DNA of 64,000 nucleotides from JANLTX01 sp049840835 (GTDB taxonomy: Bacteria; Armatimonadota; Armatimonadia; Armatimonadales; Armatimonadaceae): NCBI GenBank assembly GCA_049840835.1, contig JASGJG010000017.1, forward strand, positions 1 through 64,000, in the 5' to 3' direction. The translations under genes and the position numbers were made by a program. Of the stretch, positions 43,210 through 52,213 are shown piece by piece. How positions within the stretch are numbered: position 1 is the first letter of the stretch; the number at the start of each line of letters is the position of its first letter. The notes under the pieces were generated by a model. The model saw only the letters and a list, made by a program, of their open reading frames with translations, ran no database searches and had not been told where the DNA came from.

Positions 43210-45657
43210 ATGTTGCCTCTCCAACCTGCTCTGGTTCAGCAATCTCCAGTAATTGGGCTGAATGAGGTTCTACCGAGCCTCCGTTGGAATGTCGCAGAAC
43301 GGGGACCACTATTGGTAGTTGGAGCGGAAAGGGTATATGGTCCGCGTAGTGAGTCGCTGTTACCCCGCACACCCCTGAACCAAGTCTTATCCATCTTTCA
43401 TCGTAAGTTACTAAGGGCAGGAAATGTGTGGGTGATTGCGCCGGAGGAGATAACTACTCTGTCTGATTTGCGCGGCATCACCCCGGAGAACCTGGCGGCG
43501 CAAGGGATTCCCCTACTAACCCTGTTTAATGGGCTCAGTCCGGCACATTGGAAGAAGATCGGAAGTGTGGCAGGCCTGGGGCGTGAGGATCTACCGACAA
43601 AGCTAAAACCACTCTTTGACATTCTGCTTCCTGATCAGGACCCACTGTATGCTGTCGATAGGACAGCGTTTGACAAACGCTCGGTGCCGCTCTCCCCAGA
43701 ACAGCGCGCAGGTGCAAGGCTGCACCTGGCCTGGTCGTATGAGTGGTGGCTCGCTCCGTTAAAGGAGTCAGACAAGAACTTCAGGGCTGCCTTTGCGGGA
43801 GATAGTCTGCCTGTAGCAGATATCTATATCAACCGGGAAAACGACCCGAAAGACACGGAACTCACTCTTTTTCAGCAAGTAACCAATAAACCCAAGCCTT
43901 CGGACCTGGATGTTGCCGCACTAGAGGGCAGTGTCTCTCTAGAAGGTGTTTTCACTGTAAAGGAACTGGTATCCCGAATCGCCAGAGCGTCCGGAGTGGA
44001 ACTGTATGCCGATGCTCGTATTGAGGGGCTCTCAGTATTTCTTCGTGGTGATAGAGCACGAACGAGCGATGTACTTCAGGCACTCTGCTTAGGGATAGGC
44101 GGCACCATCCGCCGGGTAGGAGATGCCTACTTGCTCACAGAAGAGCGCATACCCTGGTTTGCGCAGACGGTTATTCATCGTGAGCTCAAGGAACGTGCTA
44201 GCGAACTAAGTGATTCGGCTCGGGAAAGACTCACGCAGAAGCTGGAGAAAGACGGAAATGCGCTCCGAGCTGGTATTCCCGCGTTGCCTGGTGAACCACA
44301 CCCGGACACGCTTTCGATCTCCAGCATTACGGAGTACAACGCACCGGATATCCCTCCTTCTTTAAAACGCCGGATAGAGGAGTTAGTCGAGAAGACTGAG
44401 CGTGGGCGAGCGACGAATGAGCGTCTACCCGAGGGGCTAAAACGAGATGGGGTTCTGGTTGAACCCGATATCTTCCTCTGGCTGAGTCTGCCGGACCATG
44501 GCAATCTGGTAAACCTTGGACTCGATAGCTCAGCTACTGGGGTAGTTAAGGAGGCCCTCCTAAGCAAGCCAGAGGTGGTGGAAGAGCCAGAGATCCCATC
44601 AGAGCTAAAGAAGCCTGTACGATGGCCTGCTCGCTGGAGCGTTCGTATCGTGAGAATCGCCCCAAAGACACCCGAAGAGGCAGCAATACAGGCGCAGGCG
44701 GCGCGTGTAGCGGGCTTCACAGAACTCTGGCTGGATATTCCAGTTGGGCAACAACAGGCTGAGGCTCTGATTACCACTGCCACAAAAAGCGGGCTTCCTG
44801 TAACTCTGGTCCTCTCTCCGCTAGAAAGACCACCCGGTACAGCAGGGGATGGATTTCAATCGGAAATTTTGGCATCGGGAGAGACAACCGACGATGCCTG
44901 GCGGCGGCATAATTTGAACCTGCCCGAAGGCTTGGAGCCTGACTCGAAGCCAGAGCCACGGTTTCTATTTCCTACCGAGTCGGTCATTACAGCTGTCTGC
45001 GAGCTAGCACGGGTTCCCGGAGTGAAGGGAATTGCTCTACGAGAGCTGGCCCGACCCGGCTATGTTCTTCAGCGAGGCAACGATGCACAAGAAGGAGTAG
45101 AAGTCGAAGGAGGTGGCTTTGTTCTTGTCTGGCGGCAGGCATTCCTGAGGCGCTGGCATGTCGATCCAACTGACCTGGTTCCCCCGAAAAGCTTTGGAGA
45201 AACTATCGGAATTGGAGAAGGGATTGGAAGTCAATTATTTGGTGAGCACTCCGAGACTGCCAGAAAAGGGTGGTCTGTATTCCGGGTTCAGCAGGCCCAG
45301 CGCTGGCGCCAATTGCTTCATACACGCCTGCGGTTAACTAATCCTCAGGCCCGGCTTTTTATCCAAACAAAAAATAGCAACATTGACGACGATAACGGAG
45401 TCGGCTTCAGTCCCTGGCTCAATGGTTCCTTACTGCCGCTGGTGAAACCTCAGAACCCTTATTTCACTGAGTTTCGAGTGGAGAGCACAGACTCGCCAGA
45501 AAAAATACGCTGGCAACTCAATGCATTGATTCGCGATGATAGGAACACGCGACTCCTTTGTGATCTAACTCAGGTTTCCTCGCTGCCCTATCTCAAAGAG
45601 CTTCGGCAACCACCCATGGCTACGCGTAAAGTAGAAAGTGCTGGCGCAGGCCGTTGA
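43210..45657 (+). CDS. 815-residue lineage-specific protein with STN-like module
   Basis: No signal peptide is evident. Residues ~225-320 (GSVSLEGVFTVKELVSRIARASGVELYADARIEGLSVFLRGDRARTSDVLQALCLG) have the STN/secretin N-terminal look, as in the large anti-sigma protein at 4051. Residues ~475-650 (WSVRIVRIAPKTPEEAAIQAQAARVAGFTELWLDIP, then KSGLPVTLVLSPLERP and GVKGIALRELARPGY) resemble a TIM-barrel glycoside-hydrolase-like domain. I cannot name a family; both assignments are by eye. Its last 38 bp overlap the convergent NamZ-like gene. TAAAAT ends 6 bases before the ATG. Confidence 0.65.
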   Translation: MLPLQPALVQQSPVIGLNEVLPSLRWNVAERGPLLVVGAERVYGPRSESLLPRTPLNQVLSIFHRKLLRAGNVWVIAPEEITTLSDLRGITPENLAAQGIPLLTLFNGLSPAHWKKIGSVAGLGREDLPTKLKPLFDILLPDQDPLYAVDRTAFDKRSVPLSPEQRAGARLHLAWSYEWWLAPLKESDKNFRAAFAGDSLPVADIYINRENDPKDTELTLFQQVTNKPKPSDLDVAALEGSVSLEGVFTVKELVSRIARASGVELYADARIEGLSVFLRGDRARTSDVLQALCLGIGGTIRRVGDAYLLTEERIPWFAQTVIHRELKERASELSDSARERLTQKLEKDGNALRAGIPALPGEPHPDTLSISSITEYNAPDIPPSLKRRIEELVEKTERGRATNERLPEGLKRDGVLVEPDIFLWLSLPDHGNLVNLGLDSSATGVVKEALLSKPEVVEEPEIPSELKKPVRWPARWSVRIVRIAPKTPEEAAIQAQAARVAGFTELWLDIPVGQQQAEALITTATKSGLPVTLVLSPLERPPGTAGDGFQSEILASGETTDDAWRRHNLNLPEGLEPDSKPEPRFLFPTESVITAVCELARVPGVKGIALRELARPGYVLQRGNDAQEGVEVEGGGFVLVWRQAFLRRWHVDPTDLVPPKSFGETIGIGEGIGSQLFGEHSETARKGWSVFRVQQAQRWRQLLHTRLRLTNPQARLFIQTKNSNIDDDNGVGFSPWLNGSLLPLVKPQNPYFTEFRVESTDSPEKIRWQLNALIRDDRNTRLLCDLTQVSSLPYLKELRQPPMATRKVESAGAGR

Positions 45658-46753
45658 AGGCGCGTAGTTCGGCGCTCCAGCTTTTCAGGAGGTTCGCGGG
45701 CGGCTCTCCTGCCAGCACTGCGTCCATGGCGGTGCGGTTTGCCAATAGGGTAAGCAGTTTGCTGGCTTCCCAGTCTTTCATGTGCAGCTTGCGAAGCGCG
45801 AAGGCCAGCTCCATGCCTAAGCGTAGCGGTGGGAACTTCACCCGGTCGGTCACGATAAAGTTCACGCCCTGGCAGAGCTTGCCCTCAAACTTACTGGAGG
45901 TCGGGGTAAAGCGCACCGGGTAGGCGCGCAGACCGGGGATACTGGCGGCGTTGAGTGCGCTGGCGAGAGCGCGGCCATCCATCCAGGGGGCGCCGATAAT
46001 TTCAAACGGGGTATCCGTGCCACGCCCTACCGAGACATTGCTGAACTCAATCAGGCCCACACCAGGATAGAGCAGGGCTTGCGTGAAGGAGCGCATATTC
46101 GGCGAGGGGTTCACCCAGGTAAGGCCAGTGGTGTCCCAGAACTCATTGCGCTTCCAGCCTTCACACTTCACCACTGTGAGTTTCGCATTCAACTTCTTGT
46201 CGGCGTTCAGAAGCATCGCCATCTCGCCCAGGGTCATGCCGTGGCGCACAGGAATGGGGTGGAAGGCAGTGAAACTCAGGCGGCTCTCATCCGCGAGCGG
46301 GCCTTCTACGCCAACGCCACCGATAGGATTGGGGCGGTCCAGCACCACGAACTTCAGGCCCTTTTTCGCGGCGGCTTCCAGGCAGTTGCCCATAGTAGAC
46401 AGATAGGTGTAGAAGCGGCAGCCCACATCTTGAATATCGTAGATCAGGGTGTCTATGCCATTGAGCTGGGTGTCGGCAGGGGCGCGGCGCTCTCCATAGA
46501 GCGAGTACACGGGCAGGCCAGTCTTCTCATCGCGCCCATCGGCCACTTTCTCATCGACCGCACCACGGATTCCATGCTCCGGTCCGAAGAGGGCTTTCAG
46601 AGAGACGTTTGGGGCAGTATGTAGCACATCTACTGTGGGGATACCGTCGCGGGTCAGCCCTGTGTGGTTCGTAATCAGTCCCACGCTGGACCCGGAGAGC
46701 AACTTCAGCCCATCACGTACCAGGACATCGACACCAGTCAACACATCTGCCAT
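45620..46753 (-). CDS. NamZ-like (DUF1343) exo-beta-N-acetylmuramidase
   Basis: 377 residues matching DUF1343 throughout: GLITNHTGLTRDGIPTVDVL, LKALFGPEHGIRGAVDEKV, TGLPVYSLYGERRAP, LIYDIQDVGCRFYTYLSTM, FVVLDRPNPIGGVGVEGP, TWVNPSPNMRSFTQALLYPGVGLIEFSNVSVGRGTDTPFE. NamZ cleaves terminal MurNAc from peptidoglycan fragments for recycling. Unlike secreted relatives there is no signal peptide, so the enzyme may be cytoplasmic. TACAAT ends 6 bases before ATG 46753: a leaderless start. Its 3' end overlaps the 815-residue gene. Confidence 0.93.
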   Translation of the reverse strand: MADVLTGVDVLVRDGLKLLSGSSVGLITNHTGLTRDGIPTVDVLHTAPNVSLKALFGPEHGIRGAVDEKVADGRDEKTGLPVYSLYGERRAPADTQLNGIDTLIYDIQDVGCRFYTYLSTMGNCLEAAAKKGLKFVVLDRPNPIGGVGVEGPLADESRLSFTAFHPIPVRHGMTLGEMAMLLNADKKLNAKLTVVKCEGWKRNEFWDTTGLTWVNPSPNMRSFTQALLYPGVGLIEFSNVSVGRGTDTPFEIIGAPWMDGRALASALNAASIPGLRAYPVRFTPTSSKFEGKLCQGVNFIVTDRVKFPPLRLGMELAFALRKLHMKDWEASKLLTLLANRTAMDAVLAGEPPANLLKSWSAELRAFNGLRQHFLLYA

Positions 46754-46780
46754 GGCGCTATTGTATCTCTAAAAGCCGAC

Positions 46781-46811
46781 AGCCTCGCCGGTGGTGGGGA
46801 CCGGCGAGGCT
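46781..46811. other. Perfect hairpin between divergent genes
   Basis: Arms AGCCTCGCCGGT/ACCGGCGAGGCT (12 bp) with a 7-base loop, sitting between the -10 of the minus-strand NamZ-like gene and the plus-strand HAD gene. On the minus strand it is followed after a few bases by GGCTTTTAG. A minus-strand mini-ORF (MQARAPEALIASPV..., about 23 codons, start near 46842) ends inside this area. A small transcript ending here is possible. Confidence 0.4.
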
Positions 46812-46907
46812 ATCAATGCCTCAGGCGCACGAGCTTGCATTTCAGTTCCCGCTAATAGGATAAAACGTTTTGGCACGTTTCCAAATTTCCCGCTACGATA
46901 AAAGCCT

Positions 46908-47525
46908 GTGAGCGATTTCTTGGTTCCTATGCCGCTGGATTTCACCCCCGCTGCCCTTATCTTCGACTGTGATGGCACCCTGGCTGATACCATGCCCCTG
47001 CACTATCTGGCCTGGCGTGAGGCGCTGGACGCAGAGGGCCTGCCCCACATCTTCCCCGAGACCGAGTTCTATCAGTGGGGTGGAGTACCCGCCTATGAAG
47101 TACTGCAGCGCCTAAAAGAAAGCCATGATCTGGCCTACGATGCCTGGGCAGTCACTCAAGCGAAAGAGGAAGCTTTTGGGCGACTGGTGCCACAGGCGCT
47201 CCCGATTGAATCCGTGATTGCCGAAGCACGCCGCTTTCTGGGCGTGATACCTATGGCGGTTGCCAGCGGTGGCCAGCGTGAGCTGGTGGAAGGGACTCTC
47301 ACCCGGCTGGGAATTCGCGAGTGGTTTCCAGTGGTCGTGGGGTCGCAGGATACCGAGCGCGGCAAGCCGGAGCCGGATCTGTTTCTGTTGGCTGCAGAGC
47401 GCATGGGAATGGCTCCTGAGGGCTGTGTGGTGTTCGAGGATGCCCCCGCCGGATTGGAAGCCGCCCGCCGCGCCGGGATGCACGCCGTCGACGTGACGAA
47501 ATATATCCAACCTCAGGGAACCTGA
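46908..47525 (+). CDS. HAD-superfamily phosphatase (beta-phosphoglucomutase-like)
   Basis: 205 residues. Motif I FDCDGTLADTMPLHYLAW (nucleophile Asp and acid/base Asp), cap domain residues ~25-80, motif II AVASGGQRELVEGTL, motif III/IV GSQDTERGKPEPDLFLLAAERMGMAPEGCVVFEDAPAGLEAARRAGM. Fits sugar-phosphate phosphatases or phosphoglucomutases of the YqaB/PgmB type. GTG start at 46908 after a TACGAT/GATAAA -10-like box; no strong Shine-Dalgarno. Confidence 0.92.
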   Translation: MSDFLVPMPLDFTPAALIFDCDGTLADTMPLHYLAWREALDAEGLPHIFPETEFYQWGGVPAYEVLQRLKESHDLAYDAWAVTQAKEEAFGRLVPQALPIESVIAEARRFLGVIPMAVASGGQRELVEGTLTRLGIREWFPVVVGSQDTERGKPEPDLFLLAAERMGMAPEGCVVFEDAPAGLEAARRAGMHAVDVTKYIQPQGT

Positions 47526-47554
47526 GGGAATCTGGTACACTAAAGTTAGCACCG

Positions 47555-47962
47555 ATGCCCTCGTCTCGCCTTGCCATTCCTGACATCCTTGCCCGCATCA
47601 TAGGGGCTGTTGCTTTTTTAGGCGGTATCTTTCTGCTCTGGTCCGTCTATCAGAATGCCACGGCGCTATTCTCTCAGGCACCGCAGCAGATTCCTACGCC
47701 CGCACCGACTCCGACCCCGGCACCCGGTGCCTCGCCTCTGCCGAGCAATGAAGCGACTGGTGTTGCCATTGCTATCGGGAAAGACCTGTCGGACTATGTC
47801 AAGCGCCTCCTGGCCCTGCTCCTAATGTGCGTGGCGGGAGCGCTGATTGCCTCTCTAGGCATCAAGGCCATCTTTGGTCCCTCGCCGAAAGACCATCACA
47901 CGCCCGCACCCACCAAAAATCCCCCGCCGCCACCGGCCCCACCCACAGACCCGACTCCCTGA
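47555..47962 (+). CDS. Small Pro-rich two-helix membrane protein
   Basis: 135 residues: helix at ~12-33 (IIGAVAFLGGIFLLWSVYQ), a linker of Thr-Pro-Ala repeats, a second helix at ~85-108 (LLALLLMCVAGALIASLGI) and a Pro-rich C-terminal tail. Signature-free; the two helices probably place the linker outside the cytoplasm. It starts 30 bp after the HAD gene. Confidence 0.6.
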   Translation: MPSSRLAIPDILARIIGAVAFLGGIFLLWSVYQNATALFSQAPQQIPTPAPTPTPAPGASPLPSNEATGVAIAIGKDLSDYVKRLLALLLMCVAGALIASLGIKAIFGPSPKDHHTPAPTKNPPPPPAPPTDPTP

Positions 47963-48016
47963 GTTGGTGAATTTCAGGAAGGAGCCCAGGGAGTACATAG
48001 CGAACCTCTTTGCGCT

Positions 48017-48706
48017 ATGGCAGCCGATTCCTGGGATTTAGACTCGTTCTTTCGTGAGGGGTACTATCACGTGCCCTGCGCTCTTCCTGCCGAGGAAATC
48101 TCGGCGCTTCGAGCATTGACCGATACTGCGTTTGAGAACCGGGAGAGTATCGACCCCAAGTTTGTGTCGTTTGTGGGCAGCACGTTTGTGTTGCGGCGCG
48201 GGGCGGAGTACGACCCGGCACTGGCGGCGCTGATAGAGCGTGAGCCGTTTCATTCCCTGGCTGCTGCTGCACTGGGCACTACTCCCGCCTTCAACGCGCT
48301 CAATGTGATTCGCAACGAGCCGGGGCAGGCTATCTCGAACTGGCATGTAGACGATACTGTAGAGCTACCACTCCCGCCCGACATACCGCGCTACGATGCG
48401 CGAATCAAGCTGCCCGTGTTCTGGCTCACCGTCCAGCTCGCCCTGAGTGACATTCCCGATGATGCTCACGGTCCCACCCAGTTTGTGCCCGGCAGCCATT
48501 ATTCAGGCCGCAAGCCAGTCCAGGAATCCCCCGAGTTCGAAGGACGTGGCCCGGTCTCTGTCTACTGCCAGGCAGGCGATGCCTACCTCACCAATCACCA
48601 GTGCTGGCATCGGGGCGCCCCGAATCTCTCTGAGAACACGCGCTATGTGCTCCAGCTACAGTACGCTGCCCGCTGGGCCGACCGCCGATTCCGGGGCGTA
48701 GCCTGA
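48017..48706 (+). CDS. Phytanoyl-CoA dioxygenase family protein
   Basis: 229 residues of the Fe(II)/2-oxoglutarate-dependent PhyH family. Iron ligands: His and Asp in SNWHVDDTVE and the distal His in CWHRGAPNLSENTRY; the Arg a few residues on would bind 2-oxoglutarate. The family hydroxylates diverse small molecules, and PhyH members in bacteria are often in secondary or osmolyte metabolism. The substrate is unknown. 9 bp before the GNAT gene on the same strand. Confidence 0.9.
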   Translation: MAADSWDLDSFFREGYYHVPCALPAEEISALRALTDTAFENRESIDPKFVSFVGSTFVLRRGAEYDPALAALIEREPFHSLAAAALGTTPAFNALNVIRNEPGQAISNWHVDDTVELPLPPDIPRYDARIKLPVFWLTVQLALSDIPDDAHGPTQFVPGSHYSGRKPVQESPEFEGRGPVSVYCQAGDAYLTNHQCWHRGAPNLSENTRYVLQLQYAARWADRRFRGVA

Positions 48707-48715
48707 CACTATTCC

Positions 48716-49255
48716 ATGTTCCTTCTCCGGCAAGCCACCCAGGCAGACCTGGATTTTCTAGTCCATGCTGACCTGGATTCCGATGGTGATCTCGCTGCCT
48801 TTAGCACCTGGACCTTAGAAGAGCAGCAAGAGCACCGGCAGAAGATAGCCGGGTTTGCCCAAGGAGGCGAGCAGAGGTCCGCCTGGGTTATTGTGGATAC
48901 CGAGCGAAATCTGTCCGTCGGGACCATCTCCTGCCGCTGGCGAAACCGCTCGGAGCAATATGGCATCTTCGGGGAGCTGGCTGAAGAGCTTTTTCCGGAA
49001 GATGGGCGGTTCTGTGAGATATTTCAGCTCTGGGTTGATCCGGAATTTCGGCGCCGCGGACTGGGCACTCGCCTAAAAGAGCAGGTTGAGGTCGAATGCA
49101 GGGAGCGGGGAGTCGGAATGATCTACACGCATACCGAAGAGCAAAATCGGCATGTCATTGTTCTAAACGAGCGCCTTGGCTACCAGCAAGTGCGGCGTGG
49201 GCCGATCTGGGACGACGTGGTTCGGATAAGCCTGGTGAAACGTCTGGACAAGTAA
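48716..49255 (+). CDS. GNAT-family N-acetyltransferase
   Basis: 179 residues. The acetyl-CoA motif A is WVDPEFRRRGLGTRLKEQVEVECRERG, and motif B is NRHVIVLNERLGYQQV. Acyl acceptor unknown. Part of the same strand run as the PhyH (48017) and phosphatase (49263) genes, with gaps under 10 bp. Confidence 0.9.
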   Translation: MFLLRQATQADLDFLVHADLDSDGDLAAFSTWTLEEQQEHRQKIAGFAQGGEQRSAWVIVDTERNLSVGTISCRWRNRSEQYGIFGELAEELFPEDGRFCEIFQLWVDPEFRRRGLGTRLKEQVEVECRERGVGMIYTHTEEQNRHVIVLNERLGYQQVRRGPIWDDVVRISLVKRLDK

Positions 49256-49262
49256 ACGACCT

Positions 49263-50990
49263 ATGAATACCTTCACGACCCCAGACGTTTTACAACTGCG
49301 GGAGCGCACGGGCGAGCCGGAAGCTACGCAAGCGCTGCTGCGCCTCTATAAAAGTCTGCCCCCGGTTGCCGAGCCAACATGGGCAAACCTGGATGCGATC
49401 TGGACATTCGCCTTAGGGAGCCCGCAGGAAGAGCTCAATGTTACGGCGGACCGTATCCCGGAGAAACGGGAAGTGGTTACTCTGCCACAGCGCACCCTGC
49501 ACCCGGATACACCGTACTGGTATGTCACGGAGGTCTCGTTCTCTGAGCCCACTGTGTTAGCCATAGATGCCGACGATGGTGCGCAGGTCTTTGCCAACAG
49601 TCAGCGCATTCCTGTGCAAGGGGACTACTTTTTCCTCCCTGCCTCTCCGGCCAATACAAAGACCCGGCTGATTGTCCGTGTATTGAATAAAGCGGCCTAT
49701 GGCGGGTTGGAAGAAGTGCGTATGACCTCGCAGGTGAACTTCGAGCGCTATCAGCAGGCAACTGAGAAGCGCCGTCGTGTTACAGTTCTGGTAAAAAAGA
49801 CGCGCCTACTGTGCGCACCTACAAAAGTCCAGCTAGCCGCTGTCGAAAAGGCAGTGGCGGAAGCGGACACAGAAGACGCTCTTCAAGCGGCGGAGAAAGT
49901 GCTCGCGGAATTACCTCTTACCCTTATTGGCCCTTATTTACAAGATGCGAGTTCCGACCAGATGACCATTGTCTGGGAGACGGATGTTCCCTGCACCGGT
50001 ACTCTGGAGTGGGGGCTAGAGGGAGAGCCAGGGCAGCAGGCCCAGGCGAAAAGCGAGGGCAATCTACACTCAGCTACTCTAACTGGTCTCAAGCCGGGCA
50101 CTATGTACCGTTATCGCGCTCGTTCTGGTGATGTCATCGGCCCGGAGTATAGCTTTCGAACTCTGCCCACTAGCGGCGCGTTCGCGTTCACCGCGTGGGG
50201 GGACTCGCAGGTCAACGCGCGTACGAATAACAACAGAGATGTCTTTCGGCAGAATGTCAGTGCCATGGCTTGCCGAGCTATGGCATTCTCTGTAGGGGTG
50301 GGAGATCTGGTGGAGCAGGGGCATCACCAGGAACCCTGGCAGGTGTTCTTTGAGGCGCTCGCGCCGCTGGCCACAGACACACCCGTGATGCTGATCGGTG
50401 GCAATCATGACTACGATGGTTGTTTCGAGGATCTGCACTCTGTGTTCTTTGAGCGCTATGCCCGATCAAAGCCTAAATCGCAGTACTATGCCTGGACCGC
50501 ATCTAACGCACGCTTCGTGGCTCTGGATCCCAACGAGCATTTTCCCACCGGGATCCCCGCAGGCTCCGAGCAACACCGCTGGCTGATGCAGGAGCTGGAA
50601 TCGGAGGCGTGGAGGGCCGCTACCTGGCGGTTTCTCTTTATTCATCAGCCGCCGTTTTCCCAGGGGTGGCTGGACTATCAGGGGGATTTGCCCATTCGGG
50701 CGCTTCTGGAACCGCTCATGGAGAAACACGGCATCGATTTTGTTGTGAGCGGGCATACCCATGACTATGAGCGATGGACAAGAACCTATGGCAATCAGAC
50801 AGTGCATTACCTGATTCTGGGTGGCGCGGGTGGTGGCTTAGAGGGAAGAGAAATGTCTCCCGAGCCGGTGATGGATAAAGTCATCCGCCGTCACCACTTC
50901 GGGCTGTTTCAGGTAGATGGGCGCAAAGTAACCTTTGAAGCCATAGCTACGGATACCCGCGTTCTGGACAGCCTGGAAGTCAGTAGGTAG
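49263..50990 (+). CDS. Purple acid phosphatase-like metallophosphoesterase (cytoplasmic form)
   Basis: 575 residues without signal peptide. Residues ~1-215 are a unique N-terminal extension, ~220-300 an Fn3-like PAP N-domain (IGPYLQDASSDQMTIVWETDVPCTGTLEWG ... LKPGTMYRYRARSG), then the catalytic domain. Metal ligands: Asp in AWGDSQVNART, Asp in VGDLVEQG, Asn/His in GGNHDYD, His in FLFIHQPPF and HxH in SGHTHDYER. The family hydrolyses phosphate esters or nucleotides. It faces another phosphatase (52214-53704) across an AT-rich island. Confidence 0.88.
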   Translation: MNTFTTPDVLQLRERTGEPEATQALLRLYKSLPPVAEPTWANLDAIWTFALGSPQEELNVTADRIPEKREVVTLPQRTLHPDTPYWYVTEVSFSEPTVLAIDADDGAQVFANSQRIPVQGDYFFLPASPANTKTRLIVRVLNKAAYGGLEEVRMTSQVNFERYQQATEKRRRVTVLVKKTRLLCAPTKVQLAAVEKAVAEADTEDALQAAEKVLAELPLTLIGPYLQDASSDQMTIVWETDVPCTGTLEWGLEGEPGQQAQAKSEGNLHSATLTGLKPGTMYRYRARSGDVIGPEYSFRTLPTSGAFAFTAWGDSQVNARTNNNRDVFRQNVSAMACRAMAFSVGVGDLVEQGHHQEPWQVFFEALAPLATDTPVMLIGGNHDYDGCFEDLHSVFFERYARSKPKSQYYAWTASNARFVALDPNEHFPTGIPAGSEQHRWLMQELESEAWRAATWRFLFIHQPPFSQGWLDYQGDLPIRALLEPLMEKHGIDFVVSGHTHDYERWTRTYGNQTVHYLILGGAGGGLEGREMSPEPVMDKVIRRHHFGLFQVDGRKVTFEAIATDTRVLDSLEVSR

Positions 50991-51061
50991 AGCGTCTTAC
51001 TGAAGGTTGCCTATGTCTTTAAATATCTTTGAAAGAGTTTTTAGGATAATTAGTTGTTGAT

Positions 51062-51739
51062 TTATCGTGCTTCCTCCCGGTAGCTGTGTTGATTAGATCT
51101 GATTCTTGGGGTGGAATATATTAGAATCTTTCCATCAAATGTTTGATATGATGATGTATTAGTTAAAGACCATTCTCTGCCAATACCGCTACTGCCATAA
51201 ACCACACCTTCATATGTATTATACAGTTGTGGTTCTATATCTATTCTTTTATCATCGTAATTCAGAGAAAGTGAAGATCTTTTCATGAAGTATACCTTTA
51301 TTCGGGACCCAGAATAAATTCTATTAGGTGAGTGCCAGCTTTCTCTTGGTCTTATAACAACATGATCGGCCATTACTAGCTGTTCCTGTCTGTCAATTTT
51401 TGAATTTATACTTTCTATAATTTCAAAAGATATATTTGATCCATGTTCTAGTGAGCGTATCTTATCTTTTAGGTAATCTATTTTTTCGTTTGATTCGATT
51501 ATTATTTGGTTGGAATTTTCAATAGTCTTTTTTGATATAGCTGCCTCAATTTCTGATTTTTTGGCTTCATTTTCTGATTTCTTTGTAAGAAAAATAGAAA
51601 CAATAAGGCTGCATGCTATTAACGCTATTGTTATCCACCCAAATGGAGTTATCTTTGATTTGTTTTTATCATCCCATGTGCCACCTCTTATAGCCATTAA
51701 TGCGCTTAAGAAGGTTATCAATAAAGAAAAGTATTGCAT
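51062..51739 (-). CDS. AT-rich membrane/coiled-coil hypothetical
   Basis: 225 residues in DNA far more AT-rich than the surroundings. Two membrane helices at about 3-18 and 32-52, then a Lys/Glu/Ile coiled coil at ~53-115 (KKSENEAKKSEIEAAISKKTIE ... KIDYLKDKIRSLEHG), then ~110 residues of mixed strand-like sequence with HSPNRIYSGSRIKVYF. The codon use (AAA, ATT, TAT, AGA) differs clearly from the host genes, so it is probably transferred. No function recognised. It ends 72 bp after the phosphatase gene (convergent). Confidence 0.6.
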   Translation of the reverse strand: MQYFSLLITFLSALMAIRGGTWDDKNKSKITPFGWITIALIACSLIVSIFLTKKSENEAKKSEIEAAISKKTIENSNQIIIESNEKIDYLKDKIRSLEHGSNISFEIIESINSKIDRQEQLVMADHVVIRPRESWHSPNRIYSGSRIKVYFMKRSSLSLNYDDKRIDIEPQLYNTYEGVVYGSSGIGREWSLTNTSSYQTFDGKILIYSTPRIRSNQHSYREEAR

Positions 51740-52213
51740 TTTATTTTAAACTCTTTTTGAAAGGTTGTTTGATGAAATTTTGGACATTTTATAGAATGAA
51801 AAGTTGCATCGAAAAACGAAATTTCAAGAAGTTATTTCCGAAATCAATATACTTGATAATAGAATATTATCGCTAGGTTTCACAGAAAATTACGCTGTCT
51901 TTTAAGAAAGTAGGTATTCTTCCAAATAGGCTATTTGGAACTCAGTGGCTTTCATGGTAGTTAGAGCTAGTCGTAAAATGCCCTGAGGAGAGCCGGTTTC
52001 AAAACTTCTGGATTACTCAAGATCAAGTCCTATCGCAACTTGTATGCCTCTATTTTTTTGAGGAATAAAGAGGATATTATCCTCGCTACTGTATGCGCTA
52101 AATCTCGTCTCGGAGGGTTTTGAAACCGGTTATTAGCGATAGATCAACATCCTTATGAAGGGAATTGCGATACATCCTTTGGTTTCGCTCGCTGCCTGAC
52201 ATCAGCAAATTTG
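51740..52213. other. AT-rich noncoding part of the island
   Basis: About 470 bp without credible ORFs, AT-rich up to about 51900 and mixed afterwards. It contains a 12-bp inverted repeat CCGGTTTCAAAA (51993-52004)/TTTTGAAACCGG (52118-52129) that bounds a ~137-bp segment. No tRNA or known RNA fold was recognised. Confidence 0.45.
51993..52129. repeat. Segment bounded by a 12-bp inverted repeat
   Basis: CCGGTTTCAAAA at the left end and TTTTGAAACCGG at the right end match exactly. The ends could be terminal repeats of a small element, or the arms of a long RNA/DNA hairpin. No transposase is nearby. Confidence 0.5.

Noticed and set aside
51740..52213. Possible CRISPR or tRNA in the AT-rich noncoding stretch
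   Set aside because: Only one inverted pair, no direct repeats with regular spacing, and no cloverleaf with TTCGA/CCA features.
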